DNA from: Rhizobium cauense
GTDB taxonomy: Bacteria > Pseudomonadota > Alphaproteobacteria > Rhizobiales > Rhizobiaceae
NCBI RefSeq assembly: GCF_019511525.1
Contig: NZ_JAEUAT010000006.1
Location: 1-64,000 of the forward strand
Direction of reading: 5' to 3'
Length of the DNA stretch: 64,000 bases
Under the pieces are notes generated by a model. It did not search any database. It was not told the origin of the DNA and saw only the letters and a program-made list of their open reading frames with translations. This document shows positions 32,077 through 40,993 of this stretch, in pieces. The position numbers were made by a program, and so were the translations under genes. How positions within the stretch are numbered: the stretch's first letter is position 1; every line of letters begins with the position of its first letter.

Positions 32077-33117
32077 ATGAACATTAATATGATGCTTATG
32101 AGCTCGGCGGCAGCATTGGCTGCCTTCTCGAGCGCCCAGGCTGCAGACGCCATCGTTGCTGCCGAGCCGGAGGCGGTCGAATACGTCCGCGTTTGCGACG
32201 CTTACGGAAGCGGCTACTTTTACATTCCGGGCACCGAAACCTGCCTGAAGATCAGCGGTTACATCCGTTTCCAGACCAACGGCGGCCCAAACGCCAGCGC
32301 AACCATTGGCAACGGCACCACTGTCGCCAACAACTCGGATTGGGACGCCTACACGCGTGGCCAGGTGCAATTCACTGCGAAAAGCGACACCGAGTACGGT
32401 CCGCTGACGGGCGTCATTGTTTATCAGCTGAACGCCGACAATGCTTCATCACAGCTTGCGAAGCTCGACTCGGCTTACATCGACGTCGCCGGCTTCCGCG
32501 CCGGTCTGTTCTACAGCTGGTGGGACGATGGTCTCTCGGGCGAAACGGACGACATCGGCAGCAAGGTTACGCTGCACAACTCCATCCGTTATCAGTACGA
32601 AGCCGACAACTTCTACGCCGGTATCAGCGTTGATGAACTGGAAGACGGCTACTACAGCACCGGCGAACGTCCGAACAACGTCGGCGTAGCAATCGGCATC
32701 GGCGGCAAGGCTGGCGCATTCGGCTACCAGATCACGGCCGGCTACGATGTCGACAACGAGGAAGGTGCGGTTCGCGCCATGGGTACGGTTGCTATCGGTC
32801 CGGGCAACCTCGGCCTCGCAGGTATCTATTCCAGCGCTCCGAACTCCTACTACCAGGCTGCTGAGTGGGTTGTCGCCGGCGAATACGCGTTCAAGGCTAC
32901 CGACAAGCTGAAGATCACCCCCGGCTTCCAGTACTACGGCAACTACGGCATCGTCGCTGGCGACTTCAACGACGACAACGACGCCTGGAAGGTTGGTCTG
33001 ACGGCTGACTATCAGATCGCCGACAACATCTATGCCAAAGCCACCGTCAATTACCTCGACCCGGACACCGGCAACGACGTAACGACGGGCTTCTTCCGCC
33101 TTCAGCGCGCATTCTAA
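32077..33117 (+). CDS. ropA: Outer-membrane porin, RopA/Omp2b type
   Basis: 346 residues from ATG 32077. Signal peptide M-N-I-N-M-M-L-M-S-S-A-A-A-L-A-A-F-S-S-A cut after Q-A-A or A-Q-A. The mature start (E-Y-V-R-V-C-D-A-Y-G-S-G-Y-F-Y-I-P-G-T-E-T-C-L-K-I-S-G-Y) is the signature of the alphaproteobacterial Porin_2 family, with two cysteines likely joined. The rest alternates aromatic beta strands and acidic turns and ends in aromatic F. It is a trimeric general diffusion channel. The gene name rests on family likeness; rhizobia carry several paralogues. Confidence 0.9.
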   Translation: MNINMMLMSSAAALAAFSSAQAADAIVAAEPEAVEYVRVCDAYGSGYFYIPGTETCLKISGYIRFQTNGGPNASATIGNGTTVANNSDWDAYTRGQVQFTAKSDTEYGPLTGVIVYQLNADNASSQLAKLDSAYIDVAGFRAGLFYSWWDDGLSGETDDIGSKVTLHNSIRYQYEADNFYAGISVDELEDGYYSTGERPNNVGVAIGIGGKAGAFGYQITAGYDVDNEEGAVRAMGTVAIGPGNLGLAGIYSSAPNSYYQAAEWVVAGEYAFKATDKLKITPGFQYYGNYGIVAGDFNDDNDAWKVGLTADYQIADNIYAKATVNYLDPDTGNDVTTGFFRLQRAF

Positions 33118-33119
33118 TC

Positions 33120-33137
33120 AAACGTGGCGCCGCGTTT
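33120..33137 (+). terminator. Porin terminator candidate
   Basis: AAACG (33120-33124) pairs with CGTTT (33133-33137) and the stem continues inward (one G-T pair), giving 7 bp and a GCGC loop, 3 bases after the porin stop. Short T run within the stem only. Confidence 0.4.
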
Positions 33138-33142
33138 CCGAG

Positions 33143-33385
33143 ATGGCTAAGGACAGGCGCAAGGAAACGCGGCCCGATCGAATTGACTTCGAGGTCTACC
33201 TTCGAAATGCCGAAGAGGTTTTTCAGGACCCATCTTTGCGACAATTGATGCCTTGCAACGACATCACCTGTAGCGAATGGTTGGAGAGAACGGCTTGGGG
33301 CTCTGAACCCTATCGCCCCTCTTCCAATACGCTCAATGACAGCTGGCAAGACAAAATCAGAATTCTAGGCCTTTATCGCATTTAG
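33143..33385 (+). CDS. Small hypothetical protein
   Basis: 80 residues, charged, with no recognised domain. It follows the porin by 25 bases and ends overlapping the aldolase stop by 4 bases. No good ribosome site is visible. Composition looks protein-like (W-L-E-R-T-A-W-G-S-E-P-Y), but it may be spurious. Confidence 0.3.
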   Translation: MAKDRRKETRPDRIDFEVYLRNAEEVFQDPSLRQLMPCNDITCSEWLERTAWGSEPYRPSSNTLNDSWQDKIRILGLYRI

Positions 33386-34173
33386 TCGCGATATTCCGGC
33401 TCATGCCGGTCGAGCACACGCCGGATGCTCTCCAGATGCATGCGCGCACTTTCCGGATCCCCTTCGCGCATCTGCCTAGCCACCCGCGAAGCAATTTCTG
33501 GTGATACCGGCAAGAGTTTGCGCCCGGAACCCATGGCCTTCAGCTGAACTTCGGCAGCCCGTTCCAGATAGTATAGATCGTCCCAAGCCTCCGCGATGTT
33601 CGGCGCGCAAACCATGACACCATGGTTTCTCATGAACAGGATGTCCTTGTCTCCAAGAACCGAGGCAATCCTGTCACCCTCGCCTTCATCAAGGGCAAGG
33701 CCATTATAGTTCTCGTCGACTGCCACGCGCCCATAGAATTTAAGCGCCGTCTGCCCTGCCCAGACCAACGGCTCGCCCTCCACCATGCTGAGCGCGGTCG
33801 CATTCGGCATGTGAGTGTGGAAAGCCGCCCCGGCACGCGGAACCATCTTGTGCAGCCGCGCATGAATATAAAAGGCGGTCGCCTCCGGGAAGCCATCGCC
33901 AGCCACCACGTTGCCATCGAAATCGCAGATGAGCAATGACGATGCCGTTGCCTCCTGAAAGGCCCAGCCCAAGCGGTTGACGATAAAGAGATCCGAATGC
34001 CCAGGCACGACAGCGGAAAAATGATTGCAGATCCCCTCTTCGAGCCCAAGACGGGCTGCCGTCCTCAGGCACGCAGCAATATCCCTTCGCGCTTGCCAGA
34101 TCTCATCCGTATCCAATGAGACGTTCCGCCGCAAAGCGGGTTGCGATGACTTAATGTCGAGTTCGTGTGCCAT
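33382..34173 (-). CDS. Class II aldolase/adducin family protein
   Basis: 263 residues. Zinc ligands of the class II aldolase fold: H-T-H at 119-121 and His184 in R-N-H-G, with Glu97 as the probable catalytic acid. The E-G-I-C-N-H-F-S-A start is typical for the group that includes fuculose-phosphate aldolases and many decarboxylases. It is downstream of the HAD gene with 13 bases between, forming an operon divergent from a LysR gene. Substrate unknown. Confidence 0.85.
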   Translation of the reverse strand: MAHELDIKSSQPALRRNVSLDTDEIWQARRDIAACLRTAARLGLEEGICNHFSAVVPGHSDLFIVNRLGWAFQEATASSLLICDFDGNVVAGDGFPEATAFYIHARLHKMVPRAGAAFHTHMPNATALSMVEGEPLVWAGQTALKFYGRVAVDENYNGLALDEGEGDRIASVLGDKDILFMRNHGVMVCAPNIAEAWDDLYYLERAAEVQLKAMGSGRKLLPVSPEIASRVARQMREGDPESARMHLESIRRVLDRHEPEYRD

Positions 34174-34186
34174 GTGGTTTCCTCAG

Positions 34187-34894
34187 CTAAGCTTTCATCC
34201 ATCCTGCCGCCGTGAACAGTGCGGGTACCCTGTCGAGCGTCGGAACGATTTCATCCGGCTGATAGTCCGGCAGCGGTTTACGCCCCGTTCCGCGATCAAC
34301 CCAGACTGAACGAAATCCGAGTTCACGAGCCGCCGCAAGGTCCAGATGCGGGGAGGCACAGATATGCACGAAATCGTTCATGCCAATGCCGAGGCTGCTC
34401 CAGGCGTGGCGGAATATTTTGGCGGACGGCTTATAGGCTCCTGCTTGCTCCGCAGTGATAACCCGGTCGACGTGACCGCCGAGCTGGGCGACATTGCCGG
34501 CTATGATAGCGTCGTCCGTGTTCGAGATGATGGCCAGACGAAAACCGGCGGCCTTCAGTGTCTCAAGGGTGCCGACGACTTCCGGGAAGGGTGGCATCTT
34601 GCCGATCGACGATGTTAGGATTTCCGCGTCCCTGGGATCAAAGGTCAGTCCCAGTTCACCCATGGCCCCCTGAAGGGCAAGTCTGCTCACGTCGGCGAAA
34701 GTGCGGTGAGGTCGCTCTTCCTCCAGCGCATGTTCGTAGCGGTCATAAACCGAGATGAAGTCCCGTTGGTTGATGCCGCTGCCCTTTGGCTTGAGTATTA
34801 CTTCCATCGCAGCGAGAAGCCCCTCGTCCCATTGGATCAGGGTTCCATAGCAATCAAACGTCAGCCACGTTGGTTTAGGTCCGGCAAGTGTCAT
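34187..34894 (-). CDS. Haloacid-dehalogenase type II-like hydrolase
   Basis: 235 residues from ATG 34894 (GGAGAT upstream; upstream in-frame codons overlap the operator). F-D-C-Y-G-T-L gives nucleophile Asp14; I-S-N-T-D is motif II; K-P-S-A-K-I-F motif III with Lys; the L-D-L-A-A-A region supplies motif IV. The helical-cap layout resembles 2-haloacid dehalogenases, though many such proteins are phosphatases. Paired with an aldolase, which would fit a phosphatase/aldolase or dehalogenase/aldolase pathway. Confidence 0.85.
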   Translation of the reverse strand: MTLAGPKPTWLTFDCYGTLIQWDEGLLAAMEVILKPKGSGINQRDFISVYDRYEHALEEERPHRTFADVSRLALQGAMGELGLTFDPRDAEILTSSIGKMPPFPEVVGTLETLKAAGFRLAIISNTDDAIIAGNVAQLGGHVDRVITAEQAGAYKPSAKIFRHAWSSLGIGMNDFVHICASPHLDLAAARELGFRSVWVDRGTGRKPLPDYQPDEIVPTLDRVPALFTAAGWMKA

Positions 34895-34940
34895 CGCGTA
34901 ATCTCCATCAAATACCCAGACATTGACAAAACCTCCCGAC

Positions 34941-34963
34941 ATTGAGAAATTAAATCTCTCAAT
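34941..34963. promoter_or_regulatory. LysR operator in the HAD/LysR divergent promoter
   Basis: ATTGAGA (34941-34947) and TCTCAAT (34957-34963) are perfectly inverted around 9 AT-rich bases, with a related ATTGA/TCAAA pair starting near 34971. This is the T-N11-A style of LysR sites. Confidence 0.6.
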
Positions 34964-34983
34964 CCACATTATTGAAAAATCAA

Positions 34984-35841
34984 ATGAGCTTTGGATTTGA
35001 TCTCGATCTGTTGAAGACCTTTGTTGCGATCATTGATTGCGGCGGCTTTACGAAAGCAGGCGAACGGGTTCACCTGACGCAATCGACCGTAAGTCAGCAG
35101 ATAAAGAAGCTTGAGTCCAATCTCGGCGTCGTTCTGTTGCATCGGGAAAAGTCAACGGGCAGTGTCGAAACGACAGAAGAAGGTGAGCTACTTCTGAGTT
35201 ATGCGCGACGGATGCTCGCGACGGCGGCGGAGGCGGCGGAGGTCATGCGACGACCGTCTGCGCCGCGTACGGTCCGCCTTGGTGTGCCAGAGGACTTCGC
35301 AGGACGGCGCCTCATCGATTTGCTATCAGGATTTTCGGCCGCGTCGCCCCAAATCAGGCTTGATACGGTGAGTGGTTGGAGCACTGAGCTACGTCGATTG
35401 CTTGATGCGGGCGAGATCGACTTGGCATTGATCAAGCGTGAGCCAGGAGTTGGGGGGTGTATTGCGAGCTGGGCTGAGGAGCTTATATGGGTAGGGAGCG
35501 CGACCGGGGCGGTCGAAACCGATCCGGTTCCACTGGCTGTCTTTCCGGTTGGTTGCATTTACCGGGATCGCGCCATTCGCGCGATCGAGCAAAGCGGCCG
35601 TCGCTGGAGGATCGCCTACACCAGCCAGGGCCTTATGGGCGTTCAGGCAGCAGTCGCCTCCGGTCTTGGTATCAGTCTCCTGCCTTCAGACGCAGTCCTT
35701 CCGGAACATCGAAAACTTGAAGCGTCGGAAGGCTTCGGTGATCAGCCTGCATCGGAATTAGCCTTGGTGAAGGGACGAGCAACACTGTCTGCCGAAGCAA
35801 AATCCCTTGGGCATTTTCTAACCGACAATCTGCCGTCCTGA
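34984..35841 (+). CDS. LysR-family regulator
   Basis: 285 residues from ATG 34984 (a TTG at 34972 is possible). Helix-turn-helix F-V-A-I-I-D-C-G-G-F-T-K-A-G-E-R-V-H-L-T-Q-S-T-V-S-Q-Q-I, followed by the usual effector domain. The D-L-D-L-L-K-T-F start and T-Q-S-T-V-S-Q-Q are seen in the subgroup with haloacid or phosphonate gene regulators. Likely activator of the divergent HAD/aldolase operon. Confidence 0.85.
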   Translation: MSFGFDLDLLKTFVAIIDCGGFTKAGERVHLTQSTVSQQIKKLESNLGVVLLHREKSTGSVETTEEGELLLSYARRMLATAAEAAEVMRRPSAPRTVRLGVPEDFAGRRLIDLLSGFSAASPQIRLDTVSGWSTELRRLLDAGEIDLALIKREPGVGGCIASWAEELIWVGSATGAVETDPVPLAVFPVGCIYRDRAIRAIEQSGRRWRIAYTSQGLMGVQAAVASGLGISLLPSDAVLPEHRKLEASEGFGDQPASELALVKGRATLSAEAKSLGHFLTDNLPS

Positions 35842-35953
35842 ACGACCGATAATTCGGTATAACTCTGCTCACTTGCTCGAAGGTCATGCCGGCCGGTTGG
35901 TGTATCCCCAAAATGCTGTGTTGGTGGCACTAGCGCAAACGCCATCTTACGTA

Positions 35954-35971
35954 TAAGTCACTGCTGACTTA
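35954..35971 (+). promoter_or_regulatory. Palindrome upstream of the ArsR gene
   Basis: TAAGTCA (35954-35960), CTGC, TGACTTA (35965-35971): perfect 7-bp arms, 18 bases before the ArsR start. Probable autoregulatory site. Confidence 0.6.
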
Positions 35972-35989
35972 ACTGGCTGGTGAATTGAA

Positions 35990-36304
35990 ATGCATGATGA
36001 CTCGGCGTTCGCTGAACAGGCGAAGCTGCTTGCCCTACTTGCCAATGAAAAGCGGCTACTCATTGCTTCCCATATTTTAAGCGGCGAACTGAGCGTTAAC
36101 GACCTCGCCGAAAAGGTTGGGCTCTCGCAATCGGCTCTTTCTCAACATCTTGCGAAATTTCGCGCAGCCAAGGTCGTGACCACCCGACGTGACGCGCAGA
36201 CGATCTACTATTCGACGTCACACGTTGGCGTTTGCAAACTCCTGGAAGTCGTTTCGCAGCTCTTTGAGCCGGGCGATAGCCGGATGGGCGTCAGGGCAAA
36301 ATAA
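35990..36304 (+). CDS. ArsR-family repressor, NolR-like
   Basis: 104 residues. Winged helix: L-A-L-L-A-N-E-K-R-L-L-I-A-S-H-I, L-A-E-K-V-G-L-S-Q-S-A-L-S-Q-H-L-A-K-F-R and a D-A-Q-T-I-Y-Y-S wing. No metal-binding Cys motif in the recognition helix, so it is a non-metal ArsR such as NolR or BigR of rhizobia. The L-S-Q-S-A-L-S-Q-H-L helix matches that subgroup. No operon partner is obvious; the PAS gene is 90 bases downstream. Confidence 0.85.
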   Translation: MHDDSAFAEQAKLLALLANEKRLLIASHILSGELSVNDLAEKVGLSQSALSQHLAKFRAAKVVTTRRDAQTIYYSTSHVGVCKLLEVVSQLFEPGDSRMGVRAK

Positions 36305-36393
36305 CTTCTGGATGTCGCACACTTCTCTTAAAGGTCAACTTGCGGGCGCCTCCGGCTAGAGGCATGCTTTGCGAAATGGCAATAGGAGGACGA

Positions 36394-36801
36394 ATGGCTC
36401 CGGATGCAAAGCATCACTTCATTACCCACATCTCGGGTGAACGAATGCCTGACGCTGGCCTATTTACGTGGGATATGAACGCCGATCTCCTATATGCGGA
36501 TGGCGCCCTGGCCGAGTTGTTTGGCCTTGATCCGAAGGCGACAGAACGGGGATTACCGGTTCAGAGCTATCTCGATCGTGTTCATCCTGATGATGTGGCA
36601 ACATTGGCCAAGCAGATAAGCGATGCCATTGTAGCCGAACATCCAACTGTGCAGCACTATCGGTCACAGAAGGCGGATGGTTCCTACGTGCAGGTTTCGG
36701 CATTCGGCCGGTGCTTTCGGGACCGCGATGACAATCCGGCCCACTACGCCGGTATCGTGGTGCCAGACGAAACCTCCGAGTTTGCCGGCACCACTCACTG
36801 A
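36394..36801 (+). CDS. Single PAS-domain protein
   Basis: 135 residues from ATG 36394 (AGGAGG 5 nt upstream). One PAS_3-type fold: G-L-F-T-W-D-M-N-A-D-L-L-Y-A-D, L-F-G-L-D-P, a V-H-P-D-D helix, Y-R-S-Q-K-A-D-G-S-Y and a final strand after an R-D-D-x-N-P-A turn. No kinase, cyclase or other output domain, so it may be a stand-alone sensor or act on a partner elsewhere. Confidence 0.8.
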   Translation: MAPDAKHHFITHISGERMPDAGLFTWDMNADLLYADGALAELFGLDPKATERGLPVQSYLDRVHPDDVATLAKQISDAIVAEHPTVQHYRSQKADGSYVQVSAFGRCFRDRDDNPAHYAGIVVPDETSEFAGTTH

Positions 36802-36923
36802 AGCACGACACTACTCTCTAATGACTCGACGGCTAGCCAGGGCCAGGGACCGATTTCCACTTTTGATGTAGCGATCGCGGGGGCATTATAAGGGCGCCAC
36901 CAACCTTTGATGGAGATCGGCAA

Positions 36924-37139
36924 ATGCATACCTTCACCGTAATCGTGACGAATAAAGTTCAGGCCGACACGGAAGAAGAAGCGGCACTGCTTTTCTATCA
37001 AGAATTATCCGCAGGACCGCCGCCGCTAACCTTTCGCCTAAGCAACGAAGTGGGCCAAACAACAGAGTTGGTGCTTGATCGTGCAAAGGCGGAGGAGTTT
37101 GCACGCATGGACCATACCGCTGATCCGGGCAACTGGTAG
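36924..37139 (+). CDS. Small protein of unknown function
   Basis: 71 residues, GGAGATC 7 nt before the ATG. A strand-helix-strand pattern (M-H-T-F-T-V-I-V-T-N-K-V-Q-A-D-T-E-E-E-A-A-L-L-F-Y). I do not recognise a family, but the ribosome site and codon use look genuine. Confidence 0.55.
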   Translation: MHTFTVIVTNKVQADTEEEAALLFYQELSAGPPPLTFRLSNEVGQTTELVLDRAKAEEFARMDHTADPGNW

Positions 37140-37207
37140 ACAACGCGGCCCCCAAACTCCGCAGGAGTGCTCTGCGGACGATCTTTTGCAGGCAATAATC
37201 GAATAAC

Positions 37208-37807
37208 CTACATGGGACATGCCGCTCCGCTTTCGATCCAGGCTTTCGTCAGCGCGGCAAATATGTCCTGAGAACCGGGTGCGGGCTTTCGCCCCTCCCC
37301 TGGGTGCCAGGCCGATCCGACGAGGGCGTCGGTCGCATGGTGGTGTTCGATGTCCGCCAAGCTTCTCTTTCCATTGCGTGCTGGATCTTTCAGTTGCTCG
37401 CAAATCTGAGCATGCGACAAACCGATCCATCCCATGCTCTTTGGCGCAAGCCTCCAGGGCACGTGTCCAGGAATCGAACCCGGTGTGCCCACGAACTTGA
37501 CGGGCTCGTCGCCGTGGCAGGATGAACAGCGTAGGCCGGGCGGGCCGAAGTCGCCGTCATCCCATCTAACGACTGGTGGCATGTGGAGGTGCGAGTCCTC
37601 GCCTTGTCTGGGGCGATTGTCGACCGGATGGCAGTTAATGCATCTCGGATCGGTAATGACCTTTGTCATCTCTTCAAAGATAGCCACCGAGCGCTCCGAA
37701 GGGTTCTTGATAGTATCAAAATCCTTCGGCGACCGGAGAGCTTCCTGCGCCGCTGTCTCGCCGACCGTAAGTGCGAAGAGGAGTGTAAGTGCCAAGCGTG
37801 CGTGCAT
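37208..37807 (-). CDS. Periplasmic c-type cytochrome of the molybdenum hydroxylase operon
   Basis: 199 residues from ATG 37807, 1 base after the preceding stop with GGAGG in front. Signal peptide to about residue 20. Two haem sites: C-I-N-C-H at 56-60 and C-S-S-C-H at 94-98. In related isoquinoline oxidoreductase-type operons the cytochrome takes electrons from the Fe-S subunit. It is the last gene of the set. Confidence 0.8.
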   Translation of the reverse strand: MHARLALTLLFALTVGETAAQEALRSPKDFDTIKNPSERSVAIFEEMTKVITDPRCINCHPVDNRPRQGEDSHLHMPPVVRWDDGDFGPPGLRCSSCHGDEPVKFVGTPGSIPGHVPWRLAPKSMGWIGLSHAQICEQLKDPARNGKRSLADIEHHHATDALVGSAWHPGEGRKPAPGSQDIFAALTKAWIESGAACPM

Positions 37808-37808
37808 G

Positions 37809-40076
37809 TCACACCTCCAGAGCTTTGATGATCGCTTCGGGACGGATGGGTAGGGCCCGAACGCGGGCACCCACCGCATCGAAGATCGCGTTACCGATGG
37901 CTGGAGCTACAGTTATTACACCCGGCTCGCCAAGGCCGACGGGCATATGATCGTTTTGAACGAACTCGATATCGATCTCGGGAACATCCTGCATCCGAAC
38001 AGGGGTATAGGTGTCGAAATTCAGATCGCGGGGGAGACCCCGTTCAAAGGCGGTGCCTTCGTGTAGGGCAATCGAGAGCCCCCAAAGCATCCCGCCCTCG
38101 ATTTGCGCCAGCGCTCCTCCGGGGTGGGCAAGGGTTCCGGCGTCTACCACACTTGTGAGCCGCTTCACATTGACCTGGCCCGTTCCCCGATCAACCCCAA
38201 CATGCGCAACCGTAGCGCTCCATGTCGGCATTGTGCGCTCCTGACCAGCTGCCAATGCTATCCCCAGCCCCTCGTCTTTCGGAAGATTGCGGCGATCGTT
38301 CCAACCCGACTTCTGCAAAGCAAGGTCGAGCACATTGCGAAGGCGAGCCGCGCCATCGACTGCATGGGGGACCTCGCCAGCATTTCTGCCCCTGCCCGTT
38401 AAAAGCGATCTCCGATATTCGGCAGGGTCACGACCGAGCCGATGAGCAACTTCATCAATGTGGGTTTCGAGAGCCCAATAGGTGTAGCCTGGCGCAACGG
38501 AGCGCAGGTAACCTGGAAGGAAAACGGACTCACCGACCTCGTTGCTGATCGCTCGAATGTCTTGAAAGGCTGCATCATACCAATGATCCGCCCCGCTTAT
38601 GGCAAAGAGATCAATCTTCCCCTTTCCGTCGAAGGCATCGGCAAGGAAACCCGGATTCTGGATCTTGGTCGGCCATCCTGATGCGCCCCGGTACTCATAG
38701 GATTGCAAGGAACCGTCCGCCGCCGTCGATGTCCGGATTACCTGGACGGTCGGCGATCTTGGCTGACAGAACTTTGTGTCATCTGGTCGGGAGAACAATA
38801 GCTTGACCGGACGTCCGACCGCTTTTGCCGTTAAGGCTGCCGGGACAACGAACTCACAATAAAGCCGCCGTCCAAAGCCCCCACCGAGATACGAACTCTC
38901 CATCCGCACGTTCAGTGGTTCGACCCCCAACGCCCGCGCGACAAGTGGCTGGGTAACAGAAGGGTGCTGATCGCTCGTGTGTACGCGCCACTGATCGCCA
39001 TCGGCCCACACGAGCGCGTTAATTGGTTCCAGGGGCATCTGCAGCACCGATCCAGTGATGTAGGTTCCTTCGAAGACCTCACCCTTCTCTCTTGGAGGCT
39101 CTCCTTCCCGATAAAATAGCGATCCCGCCCCCTCCATTGCGGTAAGGCGGCGACCCTCGTCCAGGATCTCCTGTTCACCCAGCTCGCTAGCAGGACCGCT
39201 GCTATAGGTGACCTCTATCAGATCCGCGGCGTTCGACGCCGCCGGCCAATCCTTTGCAATGGCTACAAGCCAACCCTGGCAAGTGCCTGTTGGGTCGTCA
39301 ATCATGACCGTCTGGAGGTAGCCCGGGACCTCCCTGGCCTTGTCATCTTTCCACGAGACGATTTTGCTTCCGTATCTGGTGGGCGGCATAATCGGCCGAG
39401 CGTAAACCATATCCGGGACGTGTCGGTCGATGCCAAACACAGCGGTTCCGTCTACCTTGGCGGGGATATCACGGGCATCAACATCTCTGTTGAGCAGGCG
39501 GCGCTCGGACGCGGGCTTCAGCTTGATGTCTTCAAGCTCCTTTGCAGCAAAAACCCTGCCAGCAGTCCCGGCCGACACGATTTCCCCGTAGGTCACCGAC
39601 TGATCGCCGGAACGGACCGTGCTGTTGAGCGCACTGCAGTCTTTCGCAGCCACCCCAAGCATCTTCGCCCCCGCTTCGATCAAGGCTAGGCGGCCCGCCG
39701 CACCCGCCCGACTGAACGGAAGGAAACTGTGGTTCACCGACCACGACCCTCCCGTAATCATGTAGCCCCACTTTGGATCGAGATCGACGTGCACCACCTC
39801 AACGTCTTCCCATTTGGCCTCAAGTTCTTCTGCGACAATTCTTGCGATCGCCGTTCCGACGTGTTGGCCCATTTCCGCGAGTGGGACGTGAATAAGAACA
39901 CGACCGTCGCCTTGTATGACGTACCAGATGGTGGGGCTATAGCCCTCGCTGTTGCCTGAGATCATCGGCACGGCCGCAACCGACTCTCTTGAAAGGAACC
40001 CTGTCGCAAGGACAGCACTTCCTACAGATGCGAGAAACCAGCGCCGCGAAACGTTAAAGTCGGAGCGGATGTTCAT
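37809..40076 (-). CDS. Molybdopterin-binding hydroxylase large subunit (IorB-like), Tat exported
   Basis: 755 residues from ATG 40076 (overlaps the small-subunit stop as ATGA; an upstream in-frame start lies inside that gene). Residues 1-30 carry a twin-arginine signal, S-R-R-W-F-L-A-S, so the enzyme is assembled in the cytoplasm and exported. The body is the aldehyde oxidase/xanthine dehydrogenase Mo-subunit fold of the single-gene IorB type, with G-G-G-F-G-R-R in the middle and G-L-G-E-P-G near the C terminus. The substrate is not evident; relatives oxidise N-heterocycles or aldehydes. Confidence 0.85.
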   Translation of the reverse strand: MNIRSDFNVSRRWFLASVGSAVLATGFLSRESVAAVPMISGNSEGYSPTIWYVIQGDGRVLIHVPLAEMGQHVGTAIARIVAEELEAKWEDVEVVHVDLDPKWGYMITGGSWSVNHSFLPFSRAGAAGRLALIEAGAKMLGVAAKDCSALNSTVRSGDQSVTYGEIVSAGTAGRVFAAKELEDIKLKPASERRLLNRDVDARDIPAKVDGTAVFGIDRHVPDMVYARPIMPPTRYGSKIVSWKDDKAREVPGYLQTVMIDDPTGTCQGWLVAIAKDWPAASNAADLIEVTYSSGPASELGEQEILDEGRRLTAMEGAGSLFYREGEPPREKGEVFEGTYITGSVLQMPLEPINALVWADGDQWRVHTSDQHPSVTQPLVARALGVEPLNVRMESSYLGGGFGRRLYCEFVVPAALTAKAVGRPVKLLFSRPDDTKFCQPRSPTVQVIRTSTAADGSLQSYEYRGASGWPTKIQNPGFLADAFDGKGKIDLFAISGADHWYDAAFQDIRAISNEVGESVFLPGYLRSVAPGYTYWALETHIDEVAHRLGRDPAEYRRSLLTGRGRNAGEVPHAVDGAARLRNVLDLALQKSGWNDRRNLPKDEGLGIALAAGQERTMPTWSATVAHVGVDRGTGQVNVKRLTSVVDAGTLAHPGGALAQIEGGMLWGLSIALHEGTAFERGLPRDLNFDTYTPVRMQDVPEIDIEFVQNDHMPVGLGEPGVITVAPAIGNAIFDAVGARVRALPIRPEAIIKALEV

Positions 40077-40555
40077 TGCGCCAACTCCTTGCCTGCCTGC
40101 GCTGCAAGCTTGATCGCCTTGCGGATACGGATGTACGCCATGCAACGACAGAGATTTCCTGCCATCGATGCCGTTATTTCTTCATCTGTTGGGTCGGGGC
40201 TTTCGCTGAGGAGGGCTGCCGCCTGCATGATCTGTCCGGATTGACAATAACCACACTGAGGTGCTTGAGCCTCGATCCAAGCTTTCTGGACTGGATGAAG
40301 CTCCCCCGGCTTTCCATGAGTGGCCGCCAGACCTTCGATGGTCGTGACGGTCGCACCCTCCAGTGTTGAAACGGGCGTGACACAGGAGCGGCGGGACTGC
40401 CCGTTGACATGGACGGTGCAGGCACCGCATTGCGCAACCCCGCAGCCAAACTTCGTTCCCGTCAGAAGCAATTGATCCCGGAGCGCCCACAGAAGTGGCA
40501 TATCGCCGTCAACGGTCAGTTCTACTGGATTGCCATTCAATACGAACGAAATCAT
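40073..40555 (-). CDS. 2Fe-2S small subunit of the molybdenum hydroxylase (IorA-like)
   Basis: 160 residues. The plant-type cluster ligands are Cys38, Cys43, Cys46 and Cys58 (C-G-V-A-Q-C-G-A-C...C), the second cluster is Cys101, Cys104, Cys136 and Cys138 (C-G-Y-C-Q-S-G-Q...C-R-C). No signal peptide of its own: it is presumably carried out by the Tat signal on the large subunit. It heads the three-gene operon. Confidence 0.9.
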   Translation of the reverse strand: MISFVLNGNPVELTVDGDMPLLWALRDQLLLTGTKFGCGVAQCGACTVHVNGQSRRSCVTPVSTLEGATVTTIEGLAATHGKPGELHPVQKAWIEAQAPQCGYCQSGQIMQAAALLSESPDPTDEEITASMAGNLCRCMAYIRIRKAIKLAAQAGKELAQ

Positions 40556-40993
40556 TGTCCACCTCTCAATTCACGGTATCGGCGTCCCCTTCGCCTGATT
40601 TCCGACATCCTCCAGGAACGTCCAAAACGCATCCGGGAAATGTGGAACATTCGGGGGGCATGGGCCCGTTAAAGGTTGGGAAATCGGGTGAATTTTGTCT
40701 TCTGCCAACGCTTGACGAAGGTGCGGTGAATGCGCAGGTCGGGGCTCGCATCCGCCGCCTCACGACATGAAATCGAATCCATGTGGTTCTCACCCCTGGA
40801 GATGGGTTCTGGTAGAGCGAACGTCCATCGCCATTCAGAAGCTCGGACGTTGTCACGTTCCAACGACTTATAACGGCCCCTTCTCCGGCCAGGAGTGGAA
40901 TCCGTCGCTGTCACGATAGTCGGGCGCTGGCAAGCAGAGCATCGCAACAAGCAGCGGAAGTCTCGCATCACACCCCGCTACCCAGCTGGGCCC
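40556..40993. other. Intergenic stretch, nothing recognised
   Basis: 438 bases upstream of the hydroxylase operon and downstream of the aldo-keto reductase. Minus-strand frames of 96 and 100 residues are rich in Arg, Ser and Pro and lack domains. The operon promoter must lie here, but I cannot pick one. Confidence 0.35.
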
